Assembly: GCA_003491845.1 (NCBI GenBank)
Contig: DNBN01000131.1
Location: 1-7,726, forward strand
Length of the DNA: 7,726 nucleotides
Reading direction: 5' to 3'
Origin: Porticoccaceae bacterium
Lineage (GTDB): Bacteria; Pseudomonadota; Gammaproteobacteria; Pseudomonadales; Porticoccaceae
Shown here: positions 1-6,607 of the stretch, one piece after another
Layout of the letters: the number at the start of each line of letters is the position of its first letter
Numbering within the stretch: the first letter of the stretch is position 1
Made by a program: the position numbers and the translations under genes
The notes under the pieces: model-generated
Databases searched by the model: none
Told to the model about the DNA's origin: nothing
What the model saw: the letters and a program-made list of their open reading frames with translations, nothing else

Positions 1-330
1 CAATTCTTGTGGATTAAGAGCCATTACGTCGGTACCATTAATAAGGATCTTCCTATCAGTTGGCTCAAGTAACCGATTGAGGTGACGCACAAGGGTTGAT
101 TTACCGCTGCCAGACAACCCCATGACACAAAAAATTTCACCTCTCTTAACACTTAGGCTGACGTCAGCAACGCCCACTACGGCATTGTAAGTATCGTGTA
201 CTTGTGATTTGCTGAGGCCTTCTTCCTTGATCGCTATTAAAGCTTCGTCTGCTTGGTCGCCAAAGATTTTCCATACATTGGAAATTTCTATAACAATATC
301 ATCGGGTGATTCAATAGGCTGGGACGGCAT
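1..330 (-). CDS. proV: Glycine betaine/choline ABC transporter ATP-binding protein (ProV-type), partial
   Basis: Reading the minus strand from the ATG at 330 gives 110 open codons up to the window edge; the C-terminal part is outside. The protein starts MPSQPIESPD and enters the ProV-type N-terminus, with WKIFG near residues 20-24 and EEGLSKSQV near 36-44, a segment typical of quaternary-amine importer ATPases. It continues to GEIFCVMGLSGSGKST, whose Walker A loop is at about residues 71-79. Walker B, the signature motif and any CBS domains lie off-window. ProV-class ATPases drive import of glycine betaine, proline betaine or choline at the inner membrane. An AGG about eight bases before the ATG is a modest ribosome site. 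The gene lies 97 bp downstream of the binding-protein gene on the same strand, with a hairpin between them, so the two are probably one operon. The permease gene is presumably further on. Family assignment is firm; the transported ligand is unknown. Confidence 0.93.
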   Translation of the reverse strand, partial: MPSQPIESPDDIVIEISNVWKIFGDQADEALIAIKEEGLSKSQVHDTYNAVVGVADVSLSVKRGEIFCVMGLSGSGKSTLVRHLNRLLEPTDRKILINGTDVMALNPQEL

Positions 331-361
331 ACAAGAGACCTGTTAGCGGCTTGATAAAAGC

Positions 362-406
362 AAATTATAAAAATAAAGCGGGTATCGGTCATAGACCCAT
401 ACCCGC
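362..406 (-). terminator. Intercistronic hairpin with U-rich tail between binding-protein and ATPase genes
   Basis: GCGGGTAT at 378-385 pairs with ATACCCGC at 399-406. After one C:C mismatch (386/398), GGTC at 387-390 pairs with GACC at 394-397, leaving a three-base loop. On the minus strand the stem is followed by TTTATTTTTATAA, the layout of a Rho-independent terminator oriented with the operon. It starts 22 bases after the binding-protein stop codon and ends about 48 bases before the ATPase start. I infer a leaky terminator, or a 3'-end stabiliser that makes binding protein in excess over the membrane subunits, as is common in ABC import operons. Full termination is possible if the ATPase has its own promoter, but I saw no good one in the remaining bases. 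Confidence 0.65.
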
Positions 407-427
407 AAAGGTACTTATCCCTAAATA

Positions 428-1393
428 TTACATTCCTAACCAGGCATCCACACGCTCTGGGTTATTAGCAATCCATTCACTAGCAACCTCGGATGCATCG
501 CGCCCTTTGCCTGAAATTTCATAGGCAAAGCCACTGACATCATCTGCGGTTAAAGAGAAGCGTTCAAAGAACTCTACAATAGCAGGTGAGCGGCCTTGTA
601 AAGATTTAGACCAAGCGATCTGAACATTTTTAAGGGCGTCTTTTGTCGCAACTTTTGATTCTTTATACCAATCTGGTGAATCAGAAGGCTGAACCATTTT
701 ATAATTTGCAGCATCATAAGTCGGCTCTGTCAGCATCGCCACATCAAACATAAACCAAATAGCGTGCGGCTTATAGCAATAAAAGGCATAACCTTCATTC
801 TTAGCAATTGCAGCCTTGACTCGAGCGGTCTTCACACTTTCTTCAGCACGAATAGGTTCAATAAAGGGAAGTAAATCGTAATCCCTTACCTTTACTTCGT
901 TTACATTAGCTGAAGCCCAGCCTGGGGCCCCAATCCACATTTCACCTTTGCCGTTGCCATCGCTGTCCATCTTCATTGCAACATCAGGACGTCCAAGGTC
1001 AGCGATGTCGGTAATGTTATTGGCCTTACCAAACTGCTCTGGTACACAAAAGCCTTGATTGCCTTCATAGAAGTTTTTGCTTAATTGCACGGTGCCAGCA
1101 CCATCAACATATTTTTTGGTAAAACTTTGTTGGTTGGGTAACCAAACGTCAGGATGCACATCAATGTCTCCCTTACCTTGGTCCATACCCTGAAAAATGG
1201 TGGCATTATTACCGGGTACGAGGTTTGCCTCACCACCAATGCGCTCAACAACGACCGCTTGCAGCAGGGCTGCAATGGCTTGTGCACCCGTCCAAGAAGG
1301 AGCGCCAATATTGACACTTTCACTGGCTACACTGGCACCACTGCCTAGTGTCAAACCAAGAGCGCATAAACTGTTAACAAATATTTTTTTCAT
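428..1393 (-). CDS. Glycine betaine/choline-class ABC transporter substrate-binding protein (OpuAC/ProX-type)
   Basis: This 321-residue protein is the periplasmic receptor of the importer whose ATPase follows it. The ATG at 1393 is chosen because GGAG lies six bases upstream (1400-1403). An in-frame TTG at 1405 overlaps that site and would add four residues ahead of the signal peptide, so it is unlikely. Residues 1-23 form a signal peptide: MKK, a hydrophobic core LCALGLTLG, and cleavage probably after SVA at 23. The mature part shows OpuAC-family landmarks: VNIGAPSWTGAQ (27-38), GDIDVHPDVWLPNQ (75-88), GAPGWASANVN (155-165) and KPHAIWFMFD (208-217). Trp34, Trp84, Trp159 and Trp213 are candidates for the aromatic cage that binds quaternary ammonium groups in this family, but that assignment is not proven here. 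A D-x-D-x-N-G-x-G-E loop sits at 143-151. There is no lipobox cysteine. The exact ligand (betaine, choline, carnitine or another) cannot be read from sequence. Confidence 0.93.
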   Translation of the reverse strand: MKKIFVNSLCALGLTLGSGASVASESVNIGAPSWTGAQAIAALLQAVVVERIGGEANLVPGNNATIFQGMDQGKGDIDVHPDVWLPNQQSFTKKYVDGAGTVQLSKNFYEGNQGFCVPEQFGKANNITDIADLGRPDVAMKMDSDGNGKGEMWIGAPGWASANVNEVKVRDYDLLPFIEPIRAEESVKTARVKAAIAKNEGYAFYCYKPHAIWFMFDVAMLTEPTYDAANYKMVQPSDSPDWYKESKVATKDALKNVQIAWSKSLQGRSPAIVEFFERFSLTADDVSGFAYEISGKGRDASEVASEWIANNPERVDAWLGM

Positions 1394-1781
1394 TGATTTC
1401 TCCAAGTATGTATTTTAATCACTTGTGCTAGCTTTAGTAGCTGTGATTATTTTTATTTTACCAACACTAAAAACCATAGTGCTCGTTCCAACGGTAACGC
1501 CTGATCCAATTTCTTAGGCATTTAAAATTAGGTAACCTTACTTAGCGATTATCATGCCAATTAATAAAGCATAGATAAAGCCTTAGGTTATGCGTAAATC
1601 TGCTCATCAAAATAAATCGTTTGGGTCATCTTTGGTGCATTATCGCTAAGTTGCGTCTGCAACTGCACCATTGGCACTCAAATAACCCAACGACCAGGTT
1701 TATGAATCAAACTCAGTTCAAACTAGACCCTCATTCACCATGGGTGGTACTAATGATTAACCCAATGTTTTACTTATGGGC
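1394..1781. other. 388-bp AT-rich intergenic gap with several inverted repeats
   Basis: This gap lies between two minus-strand genes and should hold the start signals of the transporter operon. I see no convincing sigma-70 promoter: AT-rich -10-like stretches near 1420 and 1460 lack a matched -35. Inverted repeats are CTTAGCGAT (1541-1549) with ATCGCTAAG (1642-1650), TGGTGCA (1633-1639) with TGCACCA (1664-1670), AGTTGC (1649-1654) with GCAACT (1659-1664), and CACTA/TAGTG around 1465-1481. None is followed by a clear T-run on the minus strand, so none is called as the terminator of the upstream PLP-enzyme gene. No open frame looks like a gene. One 27-codon plus-strand frame at 1702-1785 has a poor ribosome site. 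Confidence 0.6.
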
Positions 1782-2795
1782 TTAAATATAGCCAGGTAAA
1801 TCAAAAGTATCAGGATATCCCGACAAGGAAACACTGCCTCCAGTATGCAAAAACACTACATTTTCACCTTGTTTAAAGTGGCCTTTGCGAATTAAATCAA
1901 TGAGGCCAGCAAAACCCTTACCTGAATAGACAGGATCCAATAAAATGCCCTCATATTGAGCCAACATCTTGACAGCTTCGACCATGGATTTCGTAGGCTG
2001 GCCGTAGCCCTCGCCCACGTAATCACTATTGGCTACGACCTGTTCTCGAGCCACCACTGACGGATTCAGCCCCATATAAACAGCCGTACGCTGAGCTAAG
2101 TCATAAACCATCTCTTCTTGTTTAGCTTTCGGTGCGCGGACTCCTACACCATACACAGGAATACCGCTGTTTATGCCTGCCATGCCTAACACCAAACCTG
2201 CTTGAGTGCCTGAACTACCCGTAGCATGAACTAAGTGATCAATTTTTAATGACCGATCATTGGCTTGTGTCGTCAGTTCTATGGCTGCATTGACATATCC
2301 TAGGGCACCAATTTCGTTGGAACCGCCCCCAGGAATAATATACGGGTGCTTACCATCATCCCGCAGAGACTGTGCAAGTTCTTCCATAGCTGCGTTCATA
2401 TCAGTGCCGGCAGGACGTGTTGAAATAGTGGCACCATGCAACTGATTGAGCATAACGTTGCCACTGTAATTGTAGGCATCGTCTTCAAACCCGGTTCTAC
2501 TTTCCAGTAAAATATGACATGACATCCCTAGCTTTGCTGCAATTGCACACGTTTGCCGCGCGTGATTTGATTGGGTAGCGCCTTGGGTAATAATAGTATC
2601 TGCTTTTTCATCAACAGCGTCTGCCATGATGAATTCTAGTTTGCGAGTTTTATTGCCACCTGAAGACAGGCCGGTGCAATCATCGCGCTTGATCCATAGG
2701 TTAGGTCCACCGAGGGCCTTTGAAATATTCTGCATGGGTTCTAAAGGAGTGGGTAGGTGGGCAAAATGTAGTCGGGAAAAGTTAGAAGTATGCAT
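1782..2795 (-). CDS. PLP-dependent D-cysteine desulfhydrase / L-cysteate sulfo-lyase family enzyme
   Basis: The 337-residue protein is a full-length fold-type II PLP enzyme of the ACC deaminase-related group. DcyD converts D-cysteine to pyruvate, ammonia and sulfide; CuyA converts L-cysteate to pyruvate, ammonia and sulfite. The Schiff-base lysine is Lys49 in [10 protein letters not shown]. The catalytic serine is Ser76 in TQSNHARQT, at the 27-residue spacing of the family. The phosphate-binding loop GSSGTQ is at 193-198, and active-site tyrosines are Tyr264 (GEGYG) and Tyr290 (DPVYSGK). Where true ACC deaminases have Glu and Leu in the last two blocks, this protein has Ser291 and Thr318 (HTGG), so ACC deamination is unlikely. 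The N-terminal block [11 protein letters not shown]...LGGPN and the [17 protein letters not shown] region seem closer to CuyA-type proteins than to E. coli DcyD, but this is from memory and does not settle the substrate. The gene is divergent from a LysR regulator 113 bp away. The start ATG has only a weak GGA ribosome site seven bases upstream. Confidence 0.9.
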   Translation of the reverse strand: MHTSNFSRLHFAHLPTPLEPMQNISKALGGPNLWIKRDDCTGLSSGGNKTRKLEFIMADAVDEKADTIITQGATQSNHARQTCAIAAKLGMSCHILLESRTGFEDDAYNYSGNVMLNQLHGATISTRPAGTDMNAAMEELAQSLRDDGKHPYIIPGGGSNEIGALGYVNAAIELTTQANDRSLKIDHLVHATGSSGTQAGLVLGMAGINSGIPVYGVGVRAPKAKQEEMVYDLAQRTAVYMGLNPSVVAREQVVANSDYVGEGYGQPTKSMVEAVKMLAQYEGILLDPVYSGKGFAGLIDLIRKGHFKQGENVVFLHTGGSVSLSGYPDTFDLPGYI

Positions 2796-2824
2796 GAGTT
2801 ATTCCATAATTAATTTAAGGCATG

Positions 2825-2852
2825 TTTACATAATTTATTTTGCAATAATAAT
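2825..2852 (+). promoter_or_regulatory. Sigma-70-like promoter for the LysR-type regulator gene
   Basis: TTTACA at 2825-2830 matches the -35 consensus at five of six bases. After a 16-bp spacer, AATAAT at 2847-2852 matches the -10 at five of six. Transcription would begin near 2859, giving a leader of about 50 bases to the ATG at 2909. A second, weaker plus-strand pair is TTGCAA (2840-2845) with TAGTAT (2863-2868), spacer 17. Both are predictions from consensus only. Confidence 0.5.
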
Positions 2853-2868
2853 GCTATTTCTTTAGTAT
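2851..2868. promoter_or_regulatory. Candidate LysR operator: interrupted palindrome between two divergent promoters
   Basis: ATGCTA and TAGTAT flank a six-base centre, with one mismatch between the arms. T-N11-A spacing, the LysR-box signature, is met at 2852/2864 and again at 2855/2867. The site overlaps the -10 boxes of both predicted divergent promoters, so a protein bound here could affect both genes. A second, wider inverted repeat, TTTAAGG (2814-2820) with CCTTAAA (2871-2877), brackets the site. LysR regulators commonly bind between themselves and a divergent target; that this one binds here is inference. Confidence 0.4.
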
Positions 2869-2891
2869 AACCTTAAAAAAATGAATGTTAA
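2864..2891 (-). promoter_or_regulatory. Sigma-70-like promoter for the PLP enzyme gene
   Basis: On the minus strand TTAACA (plus 2886-2891) matches the -35 consensus at five of six bases. TATACT (plus 2864-2869) matches the -10 at five of six, with a 16-bp spacer. The start would be near 2857, giving a leader of about 60 bases to the ATG at 2795. The -35 lies just two bases from the regulator gene's ribosome site at 2893-2897, and the -10 overlaps the operator-like palindrome. Confidence 0.55.
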
Positions 2892-2908
2892 GAGGAGCAA
2901 CATAGCTG

Positions 2909-3787
2909 ATGGAACTCAAATGGCTTGAAGACTTGTTAGCCCTGCTTGAAGAAAAGTCAATCACTCGTGCCGCCGAGCGGCGACATGTCACCCAACCAGC
3001 CTATTCGCGAAGGGTTAAGCAGATAGAGGACTGGCTTGGGGTAGAACTGGTTAATAGGGCAACAAAACCAGTCAATATCCGCCCTATTGGCCTTGCGATG
3101 GAAGCAGACGTGCGCGATTTGGTTAATCGTTTCTATGCTCTACGTAACAAAGCCCATGAAAACCAGAATAAAATTACTTTCATCGCCCAACATACGTTAT
3201 CGGTGTCTCGGATTCCTCAAATCATTCGTGATATCAATGCCCTATCACCAAAAACGAGTTTTCGCGTCATGCCTGCCAATAATAATGGTTGTCAAAACTT
3301 ATTCCTTAAGGAAGGCGGTTTGTTGTTGTGTTACCAAAATAGTAACCAACCAATCAATTTTACTCAGGCTTCGATCGCTAAAATCAAGCTAGGCAATGAT
3401 TACCTGCTGCCGGTAGTCTCTAGGGAACTAGCCATTAAGATGGGACCCATCAAAGCTGGTATGAGACTGCCCATTTTAATGTACCCTAAAGGAGGGTTTC
3501 TTGCAGAGTGTTTAGCGCAGATGTGTTTGCCTCGCGTTTTTCGTGACTATCGCGTTGAATTGGTGTGTGAGTCGGCATTCTCTGCGAGTCTCAAAGAAAA
3601 GGTTTTGGGCAGCATGGGTATTGCTTGGTTGGCCAAAGACTTGATACAAACAGAGCTAGAAAATGGTGCATTAATATCCCTAGAGGATCTCTTAGGATCT
3701 GTGATGCTGGACGTTTTACTGTTTTGCAAAGAGGACGAGGCTAATGACCAAGTGACCAACGCGTTTAATATGATTGGCTCTTTTTAA
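2909..3787 (+). CDS. LysR-type transcriptional regulator, HypT (YjiE)-like subgroup
   Basis: The 292-residue protein has a winged helix-turn-helix at about residues 1-60: ELKWLEDLLAL, then SITRAAERRHVTQPAYSRRV at 17-36 carrying the recognition helix, then WLGVELVNR. A LysR substrate-binding domain follows from about 88 to the end. The family length is 290-330, so it looks complete. By recall, the blocks KWL-DLL, HTLSVSRIPQII (about 94-105) and GIAWLAKDLIQTELENG near residues 235-252 align with E. coli HypT, a regulator activated by hypochlorite that adjusts cysteine and methionine metabolism. This similarity is judged by eye. The start ATG has AGGAG at 2893-2897, eleven bases upstream, which is rather long. 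Being divergent from the sulfur amino acid lyase gene, it is the obvious candidate to control that gene and itself. Its effector is unknown. Confidence 0.9.
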   Translation: MELKWLEDLLALLEEKSITRAAERRHVTQPAYSRRVKQIEDWLGVELVNRATKPVNIRPIGLAMEADVRDLVNRFYALRNKAHENQNKITFIAQHTLSVSRIPQIIRDINALSPKTSFRVMPANNNGCQNLFLKEGGLLLCYQNSNQPINFTQASIAKIKLGNDYLLPVVSRELAIKMGPIKAGMRLPILMYPKGGFLAECLAQMCLPRVFRDYRVELVCESAFSASLKEKVLGSMGIAWLAKDLIQTELENGALISLEDLLGSVMLDVLLFCKEDEANDQVTNAFNMIGSF

Positions 3788-3932
3788 GCTTCTAAAACCA
3801 GCGCATTTGCACAAGCTAAAGTTACCATTTAGTTAGATCTTGGTTCCCAACTCAACTTTGGCTGGGGTAGTGCTATGGATGCCATGCATTGATCGTACTC
3901 TTATTTTCTTTCAAGGCTTCAATCTGAGAGTA
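3788..3932. other. Convergent intergenic gap without a clear terminator
   Basis: The regulator gene and glnD converge on this 145-bp stretch. I expected a bidirectional terminator but found only weak pairings: AGCTT/AAGCT at 3787-3791 and 3813-3817, and TACTCT/AGAGTA spanning about 3897-3932. None has a GC-rich stem followed by a T-run. Termination may be Rho-dependent. Confidence 0.5.
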
Positions 3933-6605
3933 TTATTCATCCAAGGAACAACAAATAGCGTTTTCAAGTTTAGTCAGTAGACTTTTATCAATAATGCGCT
4001 GGCCATTATTGAGTGTAATAAAAAACACGTCTTCCACACGGCCGCCAATGGATTGTATTTTTGCTTTTTGAAGGCTAATGCCTAAGCGCATAAACACTAA
4101 GCCCACCTGGGCAAGGAGACCCGGCCTATCGGCACTGAATAATTCCAAACGTGTCCAGCTGCGACCCTCTGGGTTGCTCAAACTCACGCTCGATGGCTGA
4201 TTGAATAACTTGTGGGCCCTCGGCTGGCGTTGTTGCACAATATAGGCGAAGTCCTTGGGATGCAGTAAGGCTTGGGTGAGTCGTTCTTGCAGTTGCGTTA
4301 ATAGGGTGGGGGTTTCATTAATGGTGTTGCCATGGCTATCCAACACGATAAAGGTGTCCATGCTGTAACCATCTTCAGTGGTAATAATGCGAGCATCTTG
4401 AATATCTAGGTTAAGCTGGCCAAGAATGGCACACAGCGCAGCAAATAGATTAGCTTTATCTTGGGTGTAAACAAAGATTTGGGTGCCACCCTCGAAGGCG
4501 CTATAAGAGGTTTCACTAATGGCAACTAAAGGCCCTTCAATTTGATGGTTGAGTATGGTCCTTGTATGCCAAGCAATAGTTTTAGCATTTTCACGGATAA
4601 AATAATCTTCGCCCAGATTTTTCCATAAACGCATGACTGAGGCGGGGTTAAAACGCTGGGTTTGCAATAGCTTGCGCGCGTCAATTTGGCTCTGTTCTAT
4701 CAGCCCCTGGTGATCTACAGGAACATCTAGGCCTAAGCGCAGCACTCGGTTGGTTGCGGTATAAAGTTGCCTCAATAAGGATGCACGCCAATTATTCCAC
4801 AGGGCTGGGTTGGTCGCATTGATATCACTTACTGTGAGGACATAAAGGTAATCAAGGTGTAACTGGTCGCCCATTTTGGTGGCAAATTCATGGATGATAT
4901 CGGGGTTGCTAATGTCTCGCTTTTGAGCAGTCATAGACATGAGTAAGTGATGGCGAACTAACCAGCTAACCAATTCTGTATCCCACTTGCCCAATTGATG
5001 TTGTTTACAAAAATGCTGCACTTCCTCAGCCCCAACAACAGAATGATCTCGCCCGCTGCCTTTACCGATATCATGAAAAAATCCCGCAATATAAAGCAGC
5101 TCAATCTTGGGTAGTTGATGCACTAAACGACTCGCTACAGGAAAACGTTCTCGTTCTTTTGGTAGTAATAGCTCACGCATTTTCTTCACAACCTTCATGC
5201 AATGGGCATCAACGGTGTAAATATGATACATGTCGTGTTGCATGCGCCCCACGATCTTATTAAAAGCCGGTAGGTAATCCCCCAACACCCCTTGACGCTG
5301 CATCTCTAATAACGTGTGAGACATGTGATGAGGTGAGCGAAGCAATTCCATAAAAAGACTATTAACCCGAATATCTCGGCGATACTTGTCATCGATTAAA
5401 TGACGATAGGCCTGTATCAAACGTTTGCACTCTGCCCCAATAGCTTGGCATTGAGGATGTTGTGCCAAAATAACGAAAGCTTCCATCATAGCAAAAGGTT
5501 GGCGTAAAAAAAGGCTTGGGTAGCAAGCTTGTAAGCGACCATTGCGGAGTTCAAAGCGGCGATTTATCGACACTACTAAATCGTCTTCATGGGCATGGAG
5601 AATGCCTTGATCAAAAAGTTGCAAAAGTGTTTGGTTGAGTTCGGCTAGGTGCATGGCGGTGCGATAGTAACGATGCATAAATTGCTCGACAGCGAGTTCC
5701 TCTTCGTTATCTTCATAGCCAAAAAAAATTGCCAGTTTGCGCTGGTGGTCAAACAGTAATCGTTCCTCTGGACGCTGAGCGATTAGGTGCAGTGCGTAAC
5801 GAATGGTCCAAAGGTAGCCAGTGCTTTTTCTGAGGGTGTCTAGTTCTGACTTGTTAAGGTAGTTGTGTCCAGCAAGCTGTGCCATATTGCTCAGTCCAAA
5901 GTGACGTTTGCCAATCCATCCAATAGTTTGAATGTCACGCAACCCTCCGGGCGAATTTTTGATATTGGGCTCTAGGTTGTATTCTGTGTCATTGGTGCGT
6001 CTATGGCGCTGCTGCTGGCTTTCAATGCGGGCTTTGTAAAAGGCTTCATTTCCCCAAGCTTGTTCAGAAATAACCCAATTAAATGCCTGCTCTCTCAATT
6101 CAGCCTTACCAATAATGGTATGAGACTCAATGAGGCTGGTGGCGATGGTAATGTCATTTTTAGCTTGTTCACAACAATCTTCGAGGGTGCGGACGCTGGA
6201 GCCAATTTGAAGACCCAAATCCCAGATAAAAGTAATAAATTCTTGCGTACATCTATGCCAACTTGAGGCGTCAAGACCGTTGCCTAAAAGAATGAGTAAA
6301 TCCACATCAGACTGAGGGTGCAGTTCACGGCGACCATAACCACCCACAGCCACTAATGCCGCTTCCTCGGGCCAAGAATATTGCTGCCAAGCCATGCGCA
6401 AAATTTGATCCACAAGCCAAGCTCGAGCATGGATCAACTCGTTAATGCGCTTCTCTTTATGCTCTTGAAAAATATCATCGAGCTGGCTTTGACCGGCTTG
6501 TAAGGCGGCTTTTAATACTTGCGATGAAGGGAGTGCAGCAAGCTGTTGCTGCAGATGATCATGATCGATGAGTTGGTGTTGTAGCTCCTTGCTAACCAAA
6601 GCCAT
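3933..6605 (-). CDS. glnD: Bifunctional uridylyltransferase/uridylyl-removing enzyme (PII-modifying)
   Basis: GlnD is the cytoplasmic sensor of glutamine. It uridylylates PII proteins (GlnB/GlnK) when glutamine is low and removes UMP when it is high, thereby steering glutamine synthetase adenylylation and the NtrBC response. The 890 residues match the E. coli enzyme in length. In order: the nucleotidyltransferase domain with GGYGRRELHPQSDVD at 88-102, where Asp100 and Asp102 are the metal-binding pair; the conserved KNSPGGLRDIQ near 216-226; an HD phosphohydrolase domain with His511-Asp512 in FHDIGKGSGRDHS, responsible for deuridylylation; and two C-terminal ACT domains for glutamine sensing, starting near 708 (TQIFVYTQ) and 816 (TRLELFSADRPGLL). 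All domains are intact. The ATG follows the map stop codon after only two bases, and its ribosome-site bases must lie inside map, so translational coupling is likely. No own promoter was evident. Confidence 0.98.
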   Translation of the reverse strand: MALVSKELQHQLIDHDHLQQQLAALPSSQVLKAALQAGQSQLDDIFQEHKEKRINELIHARAWLVDQILRMAWQQYSWPEEAALVAVGGYGRRELHPQSDVDLLILLGNGLDASSWHRCTQEFITFIWDLGLQIGSSVRTLEDCCEQAKNDITIATSLIESHTIIGKAELREQAFNWVISEQAWGNEAFYKARIESQQQRHRRTNDTEYNLEPNIKNSPGGLRDIQTIGWIGKRHFGLSNMAQLAGHNYLNKSELDTLRKSTGYLWTIRYALHLIAQRPEERLLFDHQRKLAIFFGYEDNEEELAVEQFMHRYYRTAMHLAELNQTLLQLFDQGILHAHEDDLVVSINRRFELRNGRLQACYPSLFLRQPFAMMEAFVILAQHPQCQAIGAECKRLIQAYRHLIDDKYRRDIRVNSLFMELLRSPHHMSHTLLEMQRQGVLGDYLPAFNKIVGRMQHDMYHIYTVDAHCMKVVKKMRELLLPKERERFPVASRLVHQLPKIELLYIAGFFHDIGKGSGRDHSVVGAEEVQHFCKQHQLGKWDTELVSWLVRHHLLMSMTAQKRDISNPDIIHEFATKMGDQLHLDYLYVLTVSDINATNPALWNNWRASLLRQLYTATNRVLRLGLDVPVDHQGLIEQSQIDARKLLQTQRFNPASVMRLWKNLGEDYFIRENAKTIAWHTRTILNHQIEGPLVAISETSYSAFEGGTQIFVYTQDKANLFAALCAILGQLNLDIQDARIITTEDGYSMDTFIVLDSHGNTINETPTLLTQLQERLTQALLHPKDFAYIVQQRQPRAHKLFNQPSSVSLSNPEGRSWTRLELFSADRPGLLAQVGLVFMRLGISLQKAKIQSIGGRVEDVFFITLNNGQRIIDKSLLTKLENAICCSLDE

Positions 6606-6607
6606 GC

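Noticed and set aside
1394..1405. In-frame TTG at 1405 as the start of the substrate-binding protein.
   Set aside because: It overlaps the GGAG ribosome site that fits the ATG at 1393, and it would add four residues before an otherwise standard signal peptide.
1081..1418. Several open frames of 60-80 codons on both strands over the substrate-binding protein gene.
   Set aside because: They are shadows of the strongly supported receptor gene and show no recognisable domain or independent ribosome site.
1545..1560. Sigma-54-like -24/-12 element on the minus strand (TGGCAT-N5-TCGC with correct GG-GC spacing).
   Set aside because: The -12 box lacks the usual TTGC core, no activator site or regulator gene is apparent, and a single near-match in AT-rich DNA is weak evidence.
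3839..3870. A possible terminator formed by CCCA and TGGGG between the convergent genes.
   Set aside because: The stem is only about four base pairs with a long loop and no T-run on either strand.
6003..6266. An 87-codon plus-strand frame inside glnD.
   Set aside because: It is antisense to the conserved GlnD coding frame and has no recognisable motif.
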